Source: [Mycobacterium] manitobense (lineage in GTDB: Bacteria > Actinomycetota > Actinomycetes > Mycobacteriales > Mycobacteriaceae). Taken from it: 42,102 nucleotides of DNA. The notes under the pieces were generated by a model that was not told the DNA's origin, searched no databases, and saw nothing but the letters and a program-made list of their open reading frames with translations. A program made the position numbers and the translations under genes. This document shows, piece after piece, positions 1 to 7,519 of the stretch. Each line of letters starts with the position of its first letter. Position 1 is the stretch's first letter. The DNA lies in assembly GCF_025821665.1 (NCBI RefSeq), contig NZ_JACKSJ010000273.1, forward strand, positions 1 to 42,102, written 5' to 3'.

Positions 1-3000
1 GCCGGTGCGGGCGTGGCTCTGGGCCTGCTGTCGGGCAGCCTCGCGACCGCGGGCGAGGCAGCGGTGGTGGCCGCGCCCAAGGCCGTGCGCACCACGCGGG
101 AGGCGTTCGCCTGCGCGCTGAGCCGCGGACTCACCGCGCGCCATGGCGGCCTGGTGCTCCATCCGCGGGCGCTGCGCAGCCTGGATCGTGTCGACACCGT
201 GATCGTCGATCCGCGCGCGCTGCACACCGAGGAGCTCATGGTCAGCCGGGTCCGTGGCGTCACCGACTCCGGCCGCAGCCGCGCGTGGGACGCCGCGCGC
301 CGAGCTCTTGCCGACGGAAAGCTGGACGCCGGTTGGCATTCCGTGGCGGACATACCGGACGCCGGCGACGACGGCGAGGTGCTCGTCAGCCATGTCCGTG
401 ATCCGCACGCGGCGGCGGTGGTGGCCGAGGCGCGCCGGTCCAGGCCCCGGGTGGTGTCCATCGCCGATGACGGATTACGTTCTCTGGCACAGGGATTCGA
501 TAATCTGCACCCGGTTGGCGAGTCTATCGACGACGCACTCGCCGAAGCCGTCTCGGCGGCGAAGGCCGACGGCGCCACCGTCGCGCTGCTCAGCACCGCC
601 GACATGACGACGCCCCACGGCGCGGACGTCACCATCGGTGTCATCCGGGACGGTAGGCCGCCGGTCTGGAGTGCTGACCTCCTGGTCGAGGACCTCACCG
701 GGGTATGGCGGTTGCTGCACGCCCTGCCCGCCGCGCGCGACGCGAGCGACAAGGGCGTTCGGCTGTCGCTGTCGGGTTCATCGCTCGGTGCGCTGATGCT
801 GATCCCCGGCGTGCCCGGCCGCGGCCCCGTCTCGGTCCACGCCAGCGCGATGGCCGGATTGCTGTCCGGCTACGCCGCGGGCAACCGGGTGATGTCGGAC
901 CCGCTGCCCAACCCCGAACCCGGCCACGACTGGCATGCGCTGCCGGTCGACGAGGTGCGCGACCTGCTGCCCCAGCCCGCCGAATCCCTGTCCGGCGACA
1001 CCACGGGTATTCCGGTGCCGATGCCGCTGCGTCGCGCGGCCGCCGGAACATGGCGACTGACAAACGATTTCGTCGGTGCCATGCGGACCAACCTGGCTGA
1101 CCCGCTGACACCGATCCTGCTGACCGGTGCGATGGCCAGCGCCCTGCTCGGCTCACCCTTCGACGCCGCCCTCGTCAGCAGTGTGCTGCTGGGCAATGCG
1201 GCGCTGTCGGCCGAGCAGCAGGTGCACGCCGAGCGGGTGCTGCGTCGCCTGCTCGCCGTGCAGGACCCACCGGCGCGCCGGCGCACCGCCGACGGCGCCG
1301 ACGAGGAGGTGCCCGCCATTCGGCTGCGGCCCGGTGACGTCATCGAGATCCGTTCGGGCGAGGTTGTTCCCGCCGACGCCCGGGTCATCGAGGCGACCAA
1401 TGTCGAGGTCGACGAGTCGTCATTGACCGGCGAGTCGCTGCCGGTGGCCAAGCAGACCGGTGCGACGCCGGGAGCACCGCTGGCCGAGCGGGCGGGCATG
1501 CTCTACGCCGGATCGACCGTCGTGGCGGGCACGGCGGTCGGCATCGTCACCGCGGTGGGCTCCGCCTCCGAGATGCAACGCGCCATGGCGATGACGCCGT
1601 CGAAGTCCCGCGAGATCGGGCTGCAGGCCCAGCTGCGCCGCATCACCGGCCGCGCACTGCCGTGGAGTCTCGGCGGCGGCGCCCTGGTGGCGGTGTTGAG
1701 CATGCTGCGCCGCACCCCGCTGCGCGAGTCGGTGTCCAGTGCGGTCGGCGTGGTGGTCGCCGCCGTGCCCGAGGGGCTGCCGCTGGTTGCGACGCTGGCG
1801 CAGCTGGCCGCGGCGCGCAGGCTTTCCGGGGAGTCGGTGCTGATCCGCAATCCGCACTCGATCGAGGCGATGGCCCGGGTGAAGGTGGTCTGCTTCGACA
1901 AGACCGGCACCCTCAGTGAGAACCGGCTGCAGGTCAAGGCCCTTCGTGCCGTCCAGGGACGCACCGAGGACGACGTGCTCGCCGGCGCGGCGGCCACGAT
2001 CGTCGTCACGAACGGGCAGCGCACCGAACACGCCACCGACGACGCCATCCTGCGAGCCGCAGACGTCGACGGCAGCGCCGTGCCGGATGCGGTGCTGCCC
2101 TTCCAGTCCGGCCGGCCGTTCGCCGCGGCGCTCACCGGCACCCGGCTGACCATCAAGGGCGCACCCGAGCGGATCCTCTCCGGGCTCGCCGGCGACGCCG
2201 CCGAGATGTCGCGGCTGCTGGACGAGATGACCGCCGACGGGCTGCGGGTGCTCGCCGTCGCCGAACGCGAGCTGAGTGACGAGGAGGCCCGGGCGGCGGC
2301 CGCGGATCCGGAGAGGTTCGAGCGGATGTGCGGCAGCAATCTGCGGCCCGTGGGGGTGGTCGGTCTGGCGGACACCCTGCGTCCCGCCGCCCGCGATCTG
2401 CTGGCGCAGCTCCACGAGCGCGGCATCGGGGTGCGCCTGCTCACCGGTGACCACCCCGTCACCGCGGCCGTGGTGGCCAACGACCTCGGACTCGACGTCG
2501 ACCCGGACGACGTCGTCACCGGCGACGCCTGGGAGAACATGTCGGCCGAGGAGCGGGCCGACGCAGTGGCCCACCGCGTGGTGTTCGCCCGGATGTCGCC
2601 GGAGCACAAGATCGACGTGGTGCAGGCACTCGAGCGCATCGACCTGGTGACGGCGATGGTCGGCGACGGCGCGAACGACGCCGCGGCGATCCGCGCGGCC
2701 AGTGTGGGCGTCGGGGTGGCGGCCCGTGGCAGCGATCCGGCCCGCACCGCCGCGGACGTGATGCTGCTCGACGGGCACATCGAGGCGCTGCTCGATGCGA
2801 TCGACGAGGGCAACCAGCTGTGGCGCCGCGTGCAGTCGGCGGTGTCGGTGCTGTTGGGCGGCAACGCCGGTGAGGTGTGCTTCGCACTCATCAGTTCGCT
2901 GCTGACCGGCCGTTCCGTGCTCAATGCCCGGCAGATGCTGCTGGTCAACATGCTCACCGATGCGCTGCCGGCGGCGGCGCTGGCGGTCAGTCAGCAGGTC

Positions 3001-3513
3001 GAGAACGGGCAGGCCGACCGTGACGAGGACGCGATGTGGCGCGCCATCGCCATTCGTGGCGCGGCCACCACCGGCGGCGCCACCGCGGCGTGGATGATGG
3101 CCAGGCTCACCGGGACGCAGCGCCGCGCCGCGACGGCCGCCCTGATCGGGCTGGTGTCCACGCAGATGCTGCAGACGCTGATCGACTCGCGTGCACCGCT
3201 GGTGGTGGCCACCAACGTGGGCACGTTCGCGGTGATGATCGGGGTCATCAGCGTGCCGGGGATCAGCCACCTGTTCGGCTGCACACCGGTCGGCCCGGTG
3301 GCGTGGGGTCAGGCCTTCGCGGCGGCGCTGGCGGCCACGGCCGCGTCGGCGGTGGCCCCGGGTCTGCTCGCCCGGTTCACCGGAGTCGGTTCAGTCGTCC
3401 TCGATGACGACCACGCCGGCCCGCACGAGCAGGGCGTAGAGGTCGCACAGCGGAGGGGTGAGGACGCGGACCGCGCCGCCGAGAAGCGCGTCCTGTCCGA
3501 GTCCGGCAAGTAG
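1..3513 (+). CDS. CtpH/CtpI-type cation-transporting P-type ATPase, 5'-truncated by window
   Basis: The frame is open from base 1, so the true start lies upstream; about 1,170 C-terminal residues are present. P-type ATPases pump cations across the membrane through an aspartyl-phosphate intermediate. Visible marks in order: a mycobacteria-specific N-terminal region, the actuator motif TGES (near 1425-1437), the ion-channel helix motif PEGLP (near 1768), the phosphorylated Asp in DKTGT (1897-1911), and the hinge motif GDGAND (near 2661-2680), followed by C-terminal membrane helices. Size and the long N-terminal extension match the giant mycobacterial CtpH/CtpI group rather than ordinary metal ATPases. 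The ion is not known from sequence. The last ~38 residues after LLARFTG are hydrophilic and unlike the membrane domain; see the finding on the antisense frame. No symbol is given because CtpH and CtpI cannot be separated here. Confidence 0.9.
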   Translation, partial: AGAGVALGLLSGSLATAGEAAVVAAPKAVRTTREAFACALSRGLTARHGGLVLHPRALRSLDRVDTVIVDPRALHTEELMVSRVRGVTDSGRSRAWDAARRALADGKLDAGWHSVADIPDAGDDGEVLVSHVRDPHAAAVVAEARRSRPRVVSIADDGLRSLAQGFDNLHPVGESIDDALAEAVSAAKADGATVALLSTADMTTPHGADVTIGVIRDGRPPVWSADLLVEDLTGVWRLLHALPAARDASDKGVRLSLSGSSLGALMLIPGVPGRGPVSVHASAMAGLLSGYAAGNRVMSDPLPNPEPGHDWHALPVDEVRDLLPQPAESLSGDTTGIPVPMPLRRAAAGTWRLTNDFVGAMRTNLADPLTPILLTGAMASALLGSPFDAALVSSVLLGNAALSAEQQVHAERVLRRLLAVQDPPARRRTADGADEEVPAIRLRPGDVIEIRSGEVVPADARVIEATNVEVDESSLTGESLPVAKQTGATPGAPLAERAGMLYAGSTVVAGTAVGIVTAVGSASEMQRAMAMTPSKSREIGLQAQLRRITGRALPWSLGGGALVAVLSMLRRTPLRESVSSAVGVVVAAVPEGLPLVATLAQLAAARRLSGESVLIRNPHSIEAMARVKVVCFDKTGTLSENRLQVKALRAVQGRTEDDVLAGAAATIVVTNGQRTEHATDDAILRAADVDGSAVPDAVLPFQSGRPFAAALTGTRLTIKGAPERILSGLAGDAAEMSRLLDEMTADGLRVLAVAERELSDEEARAAAADPERFERMCGSNLRPVGVVGLADTLRPAARDLLAQLHERGIGVRLLTGDHPVTAAVVANDLGLDVDPDDVVTGDAWENMSAEERADAVAHRVVFARMSPEHKIDVVQALERIDLVTAMVGDGANDAAAIRAASVGVGVAARGSDPARTAADVMLLDGHIEALLDAIDEGNQLWRRVQSAVSVLLGGNAGEVCFALISSLLTGRSVLNARQMLLVNMLTDALPAAALAVSQQVENGQADRDEDAMWRAIAIRGAATTGGATAAWMMARLTGTQRRAATAALIGLVSTQMLQTLIDSRAPLVVATNVGTFAVMIGVISVPGISHLFGCTPVGPVAWGQAFAAALAATAASAVAPGLLARFTGVGSVVLDDDHAGPHEQGVEVAQRRGEDADRAAEKRVLSESGK

Positions 3514-3601
3514 GTTGCCCATGACTTCGCAAGGTAGAGGCCGCGATCGCCGCTCCGGTGAGGGACACGCCACGGAGCGGACAACGGAAGGTGACGAACA
3601 G

Positions 3602-3859
3602 GTGACCGAGAACGGGGATTCCCATCGGGAGACCGCACGTCGCGTCGCGGGCGCGGACCGCTTCGCACTCCAGCTGCCGGTGCTCGGCCGGGTGCCCTTC
3701 CCGCGCCCCGACCAGCTGGCCTTCTACGGGGCATTGGCGGCGCTGGTGGCGGTCGAACTCGTGGAGTGGCCGGTGGCGGTGGCGATCGGAGCCGGCCACG
3801 CTCTGATCAGCGGCCGCTCCATGGAAAAATCAGCTGATCCGGCATCGTCACAGGAATAA
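3602..3859 (+). CDS. small single-pass membrane protein with VEWPV motif
   Basis: An 85-residue protein starting at GTG, preceded by GGAAGG with about 9 nt spacing; an in-frame ATG at 3521 would add 27 polar residues and has poorer context. A polar N-terminus leads to one hydrophobic segment (about residues 40-70) containing VELVEWPVAVAIGAG, then a short polar tail. The same VEWPV hydrophobic motif occurs in the Lys-rich protein at 6069-6644, so the two look like members of one mycobacterial membrane family. It lies just downstream of the ATPase on the same strand (88 bp) and may be co-transcribed. Its TAA stop directly abuts the TAA stop of convergent lrpA (together TAATTA). Function unknown. 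Confidence 0.6.
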   Translation: MTENGDSHRETARRVAGADRFALQLPVLGRVPFPRPDQLAFYGALAALVAVELVEWPVAVAIGAGHALISGRSMEKSADPASSQE

Positions 3860-4339
3860 TTACGGCACGCTTTGCCGTCCCTCGTAAAATGTCTGTAGGA
3901 TGACCGTGCTTCGAGTGCGAACGTTCGCCGCGGTGCGGATCTCCTGGAGCAGGTCTTCGAGCGCCCGCGCCGAGCCGACCCGCACCAGCAGCATGTAGCT
4001 CTCGTCGCCGGCCACCGAATGGCAGGACTCGATGGCCGCTATGTGCTCGAGCCGGGTGGGCGCATCATCGGGCTGGGACGGATCGAGAGGGGTGATGGCG
4101 ACGAACGCGGACAGTTGGTGGCCGACCGTCTCCGGGTTCAGCCGAGCCTGGTATCCGGTGACGACGCCGCGCGATTCCAGCCTGCGCACCCGTGACTGCA
4201 CAGCCGACACCGACAGGCCGGCGCTCGCCGCGAGGTGGGCCAGCGTGGCCCGCCCGTCGGCCACCAGCTCGCGGGCCAGGATCCGGTCGATCTCGTCGAG
4301 CGGCGCCGACCGGTGCGGATGTTCGTCGGCATCGACCAT
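3860..4339 (-). CDS. lrpA: Lrp/AsnC-family transcriptional regulator LrpA
   Basis: A 159-residue feast/famine regulator. Residues about 15-65 form the winged helix-turn-helix (GLSVSAVQSRVRRLESRGVV), and the C-terminal half is the RAM effector-binding domain (GDESYMLLVRV, then a TVILQTFYEGR-type end). It closely resembles remembered M. tuberculosis LrpA (Rv3291c), which controls the lysine aminotransferase gene lat and senses amino acids. Here it is divergent from pcd with only 42 bp between start codons, so it probably controls pcd. The lat gene, its usual partner, is not in the window. The start at 4339 is chosen because a TACAGT hexamer lies 6 nt upstream, fitting leaderless transcription; the longer open frame upstream is the complement of pcd. 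Confidence 0.93.
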   Translation of the reverse strand: MVDADEHPHRSAPLDEIDRILARELVADGRATLAHLAASAGLSVSAVQSRVRRLESRGVVTGYQARLNPETVGHQLSAFVAITPLDPSQPDDAPTRLEHIAAIESCHSVAGDESYMLLVRVGSARALEDLLQEIRTAANVRTRSTVILQTFYEGRQSVP

Positions 4340-4345
4340 GGCCGC

Positions 4346-4351
4346 ACTGTA
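4346..4351 (-). promoter_or_regulatory. -10-like hexamer of lrpA (leaderless)
   Basis: TACAGT on the minus strand, 6 nt before the lrpA ATG, fits the mycobacterial TANNNT -10 consensus and the spacing of leaderless transcripts. It lies inside the 42-bp lrpA-pcd divergent spacer, so a protein bound here would affect both genes. Confidence 0.5.
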
Positions 4352-4381
4352 TCGCTCCACACCCCGGGAAGAAGGGACATC

Positions 4382-5938
4382 ATGACCACAACGACCACCA
4401 CGGCGCCGCTGCCGACGGCGGCCGAATTGCGCGCCCGGGTGGCGGACGCGTTGCGCGCCATCGGCTCCCGTGTCGAGCTCGGCGAACCCGGCGCACCCGG
4501 CCTGCCCGCGAGCACGCCGATCACCGGCGAGGTGCTCGGCACCGTCACCGAGACCACCGGCCCGGAGACCGACGCCGCCATCGCCGAGGCGGCGCAGGCG
4601 TTCACGGTGTGGCGCACGACACCTGCCCCGGTGCGCGGCGCCCTGGTGGCGCGGCTGGGTGAACTCCTCGTCGAGCACAAGTCCGACCTCGCCGCCCTTG
4701 TGACCGTCGAGGCAGGCAAGATCGGCGCCGAGGCCCTCGGCGAGGTGCAGGAGATGATCGACATCTGCCAGTTCGCGGTGGGTTTGTCGCGGCAGCTCTA
4801 CGGCCGCACCATCGCCTCCGAGCGGCCCGGCCACCGACTCATGGAGAACTGGCACCCGCTCGGCGTCGTCGGCGTCGTCACGGCGTTCAACTTCCCGGTG
4901 GCCGTGTGGTCCTGGAACACCGCCGTGGCACTGGTGTGCGGCGACACCGTGGTGTGGAAGCCCTCAGAGCTCACCCCGTTGACGGCTCTGGCGTGCCAGG
5001 CACTGATCGAGCGGGCGGCGGCTGACGTCGGCGCGCCACCTGCGGTCAGCCGGCTGGTGCTGGGCGGGCGTGAGGTCGGCGAGCGGCTCATCGACGATCC
5101 GCGCGTCGCCCTGGTCTCGGCGACCGGTTCGGTGCGGATGGGCCGCGAGGTCGGACCGCGGGTTGCCCAGCGGTTCGGCAAGGTGCTGTTGGAGCTCGGC
5201 GGCAACAATGCCGCGATCGTGACGCCCTCGGCGGACCTGGATCTCGCCGTCCGCGCGATCGTGTTCTCCGCGGCGGGCACGGCGGGGCAGCGCTGCACGA
5301 CGATGCGCAGACTGATCGTGCACCGGTCGGTGGCCGACGAGCTCGTCGACCGCATCGTCGCCGCGTATCGCCAGTTGCCGGTGGGCGATCCGAGCGTAGA
5401 CGGCACTCTGGTCGGGCCGCTGATCCACGAAACCGCGTACCGGGACATGGTCGGAGCCCTGGAGCAGGCCCGCGCCGACGGCGGCGAGGTCTTCGGTGGC
5501 GAGCGGTGCATGTTCGGCGGAGACGCGGGCGACACCTCGTTCTACGTGACGCCCGCCGTGGTGCGGATGCCCGCGCAGACCGACCTGGTGCACACGGAGA
5601 CCTTCGCGCCGATCCTCTACGTGCTCACCTACGACGAGCTCGACGAGGCCATCGAGCTCAACAACGCCGTGCCGCAGGGCCTTTCGTCGGCGATCTTCAC
5701 CCTCGACGTGCGGGAGGCCGAGCGGTTCCTGGCCGCCGACGGCTCGGACTGCGGCATCGCCAACGTCAACATCGGCACCTCGGGCGCCGAGATCGGCGGG
5801 GCGTTCGGCGGCGAGAAGCAGACGGGCGGCGGCCGCGAATCCGGATCGGACTCGTGGAAGGCCTACATGCGCCGGGCGACCAACACCGTCAACTACTCGT
5901 CGGAGCTTCCCCTGGCCCAGGGCGTGCACTTCGGCTAG
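4382..5938 (+). CDS. pcd: L-piperideine-6-carboxylate / aminoadipate semialdehyde dehydrogenase
   Basis: A 518-residue aldehyde dehydrogenase of the ALDH7 (antiquitin-like) type. It oxidises alpha-aminoadipate-6-semialdehyde (the open form of piperideine-6-carboxylate) to alpha-aminoadipate with NAD+, the step after lysine 6-aminotransferase in lysine catabolism. Visible: the NAD-binding motif FNFPVAVWSWN, ATGSVRMGREV, the general-base Glu271 in ELGGNN, and the nucleophile Cys305 in AGQRCTT. The start ATG at 4382 follows AGAAGGG with good spacing; the frame continues upstream only as the complement of lrpA. The N-terminus has a run of Thr (MTTTTTT). It is the counterpart of Rv3293, divergent from lrpA. 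No aminotransferase gene is beside it here, so its substrate supply must come from elsewhere in the genome. Confidence 0.93.
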   Translation: MTTTTTTAPLPTAAELRARVADALRAIGSRVELGEPGAPGLPASTPITGEVLGTVTETTGPETDAAIAEAAQAFTVWRTTPAPVRGALVARLGELLVEHKSDLAALVTVEAGKIGAEALGEVQEMIDICQFAVGLSRQLYGRTIASERPGHRLMENWHPLGVVGVVTAFNFPVAVWSWNTAVALVCGDTVVWKPSELTPLTALACQALIERAAADVGAPPAVSRLVLGGREVGERLIDDPRVALVSATGSVRMGREVGPRVAQRFGKVLLELGGNNAAIVTPSADLDLAVRAIVFSAAGTAGQRCTTMRRLIVHRSVADELVDRIVAAYRQLPVGDPSVDGTLVGPLIHETAYRDMVGALEQARADGGEVFGGERCMFGGDAGDTSFYVTPAVVRMPAQTDLVHTETFAPILYVLTYDELDEAIELNNAVPQGLSSAIFTLDVREAERFLAADGSDCGIANVNIGTSGAEIGGAFGGEKQTGGGRESGSDSWKAYMRRATNTVNYSSELPLAQGVHFG

Positions 5939-5981
5939 CCACGGGGTGGGGTTCGGCGCGTTCTCGTGGACAGCCTGCGAT

Positions 5982-6040
5982 GCGAGATTGACGTGGCGCA
6001 GGCCCCTTCCCGTACTTTCGCTGCGTAGCGTCAATCTCAC
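5982..6040. repeat. inverted repeat C (hairpin between convergent genes)
   Basis: Perfect 10-bp arms GAGATTGACG (5984-5993) and CGTCAATCTC (6029-6038) enclose a nested 5-bp stem CGCAG/CTGCG. The outside bases are GC on the left and AC on the right, as in repeats A and B. It sits between the ends of pcd (+) and the Lys-rich membrane gene (-). It could act as a bidirectional transcription stop, although no T-run follows either arm. Confidence 0.75.
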
Positions 6041-6068
6041 GACGGCGACGGGCGACGGGTCGCTGACC

Positions 6069-6644
6069 TCAGCCGTTCTTTCTCGCTGAGTTCTTCGCAG
6101 GGGTCTTCTTCGCCGAAGTCTTCTTCGCGGCGGACTTCTTGGCCGCTGACGTCTTGGCGGGCGACTTCCTGGCGGCCTTCTTCGCGGGAGTCTTCTTCGC
6201 GGGAGTCTTCTTGACGGGAGTCTTCTTGGCGGGAGTCTTCTTCGCGGGTGCCTTCTTGGCGGCGGGCGCCGGCCTCGCCGGTGCGGGAGCCTGCTTCACC
6301 GGAGCGGGGTCCCGCACCGGCGTGAGCACGCGAACCGTGGGAGCCGGCGACGGTGGCGGCGCACTCCCCCGCCCGCCCAGCCGGCGCGCGACCAGCGCGG
6401 CACCGCCGACGGTCACCAGCACCGGCCACTCGACCAACCCCGCGGCGCCGACCGCACCGAACGTGAGCAACGCCGCAGGCGTGGAGTGTGATCCGTCTCT
6501 GAGCCCATTGCGAATTCCGGCGGCGGTGCCGGTGACGCCTCCGACGATGCCGTTGATCGCGGCTCCGCTCACCGCGCCGGCCGCCGCCGTGGCGGCGCTC
6601 GCGGTGCCGGCGACGAATCGCGCCGTACTGCGGACGATGTTCAT
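6069..6644 (-). CDS. membrane protein with Lys/Ala/Pro repeat tail
   Basis: A 191-residue protein. The N-terminal half is Ala/Gly-rich with a hydrophobic segment holding AAGLVEWPVLVTVGGAAL, the same motif as in the protein at 3602-3859. The C-terminal ~85 residues are a basic, disordered tail built of AKKTP/AKKAP units like those of mycobacterial histone-like HupB and H1-like proteins. This suggests a membrane-anchored protein whose tail contacts DNA, polyphosphate or other polyanions; that role is inference. The start at 6644 is preferred because AGG lies 8 nt upstream; in-frame ATGs at 6650 and 6662 are alternatives. It is convergent with pcd, divergent from the SDR, and monocistronic. Confidence 0.8.
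   Translation of the reverse strand: MNIVRSTARFVAGTASAATAAAGAVSGAAINGIVGGVTGTAAGIRNGLRDGSHSTPAALLTFGAVGAAGLVEWPVLVTVGGAALVARRLGGRGSAPPPSPAPTVRVLTPVRDPAPVKQAPAPARPAPAAKKAPAKKTPAKKTPVKKTPAKKTPAKKAARKSPAKTSAAKKSAAKKTSAKKTPAKNSARKNG
6178..6252 (-). repeat. 15-bp tandem repeat encoding KKTPA units
   Basis: Five consecutive 15-bp units of the type TTCTTCGCGGGAGTC (plus-strand reading) encode the Lys-Lys-x-Pro-Ala part of the basic tail. Units 1 and 2 are identical; the others differ by one to three bases. Such repeats can change copy number by slippage. Confidence 0.85.
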
Positions 6645-6718
6645 GGTCATCACCTGCCTCATCGATAAACACGGGGAGTACCCGCATCGCGAGACCGGTA
6701 ACCGGCGAGACTGGTGGC

Positions 6719-7519
6719 ATGCAGATCGAAGACAGTGTCGTCATCGTCACCGGGGCGGGGTCCGGCATCGGCCGGGCACTGGCCGCCGAATTCGCGGCGC
6801 ACGGCGCCGCCGTCGTGGCCGGTGACATCGACGCGGCGGCCGTGCAGGCCACCGCGGCCGAGGTGGGTGGGCGGGTCGTCGCGATGCGGGCAGACGCCGC
6901 GGACGCCGACGACATCGCCGCGTTGATCGACAAGGCCCGCACCGAGTTCGGCCCGGTGGACTGCTATGTCGCCAACGCCGGCATCATCGGCGCACCCGGC
7001 CTCGGCGACGAGCGCGACTGGGACCGGATCCTCGACGTCAACCTGCGCGCCCACATCCGCGCCGCCACCGCGCTGGTGCCCGAGTGGTTACAGCGCGGCA
7101 GCGGGCACTTCGTGGCGGTGGCATCAGCGGCAGGGCTGCTCACCCAAATCGGCGCGGCCGGGTACGCGGTGAGCAAGCACGCCGCCGTGGGGTTCGCCGA
7201 GTGGCTCGCCATCACCTACGGCGACGACGGCGTCGGGGTCACCTGCGTCTGCCCGATGGGCGTGGACACGGCGCTGCTGCAGACGATCCGAGCATCCGCC
7301 GACACCGCGGTACGCCTGAGCGCGGACTCCGTCGTCAACGCGGGCACCGTCGTTGAACCGGCCGACGTCGCGAGGCAGACCGTCGCGGCGGTGCGCGACG
7401 GCGCGTTCCGGGTGCTGCCGCATCCGGAGGTCGCGGGGATGGTGGCGCAGAAGGCGGCCGACCACGACCGCTGGATCACCGGGATGCGGCGCTACCAACG
7501 TTCGCTGCGCACGGACTAG
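6719..7519 (+). CDS. short-chain dehydrogenase/reductase (SDR)
   Basis: A 266-residue classical SDR that should oxidise or reduce a hydroxyl/carbonyl substrate with NAD(P). Visible: the Rossmann motif TGAGSGIG (residues 11-18), NAG (86-88), catalytic Ser136, and Tyr149-x3-Lys153 (YAVSK). The substrate cannot be read from the sequence. The final ~60 residues (MVAQKAADHDRWITGMRR) match a subgroup often annotated next to P450s. It is convergent with the P450 gene, the two stop codons overlapping (7516-7519), so they are not an operon. It starts at ATG 6719 without a strong ribosome site. A CCGGT-A-ACCGG palindrome (about 6700-6710) lies just upstream. Confidence 0.88.
   Translation: MQIEDSVVIVTGAGSGIGRALAAEFAAHGAAVVAGDIDAAAVQATAAEVGGRVVAMRADAADADDIAALIDKARTEFGPVDCYVANAGIIGAPGLGDERDWDRILDVNLRAHIRAATALVPEWLQRGSGHFVAVASAAGLLTQIGAAGYAVSKHAAVGFAEWLAITYGDDGVGVTCVCPMGVDTALLQTIRASADTAVRLSADSVVNAGTVVEPADVARQTVAAVRDGAFRVLPHPEVAGMVAQKAADHDRWITGMRRYQRSLRTD

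Noticed and set aside
1420..3270. 616- and 484-residue open frames on the minus strand opposite the P-type ATPase
   Set aside because: Antisense shadows in high-GC DNA; composition rich in His, Arg, Gln and Ser with no domain, while the plus strand carries clear ATPase motifs.
3391..3522. Gas-vesicle protein gene in the antisense frame
   Set aside because: The string LCDLYALLVRAGVVV vaguely recalls Gvp helices, but it is too short and no gvp neighbours exist.
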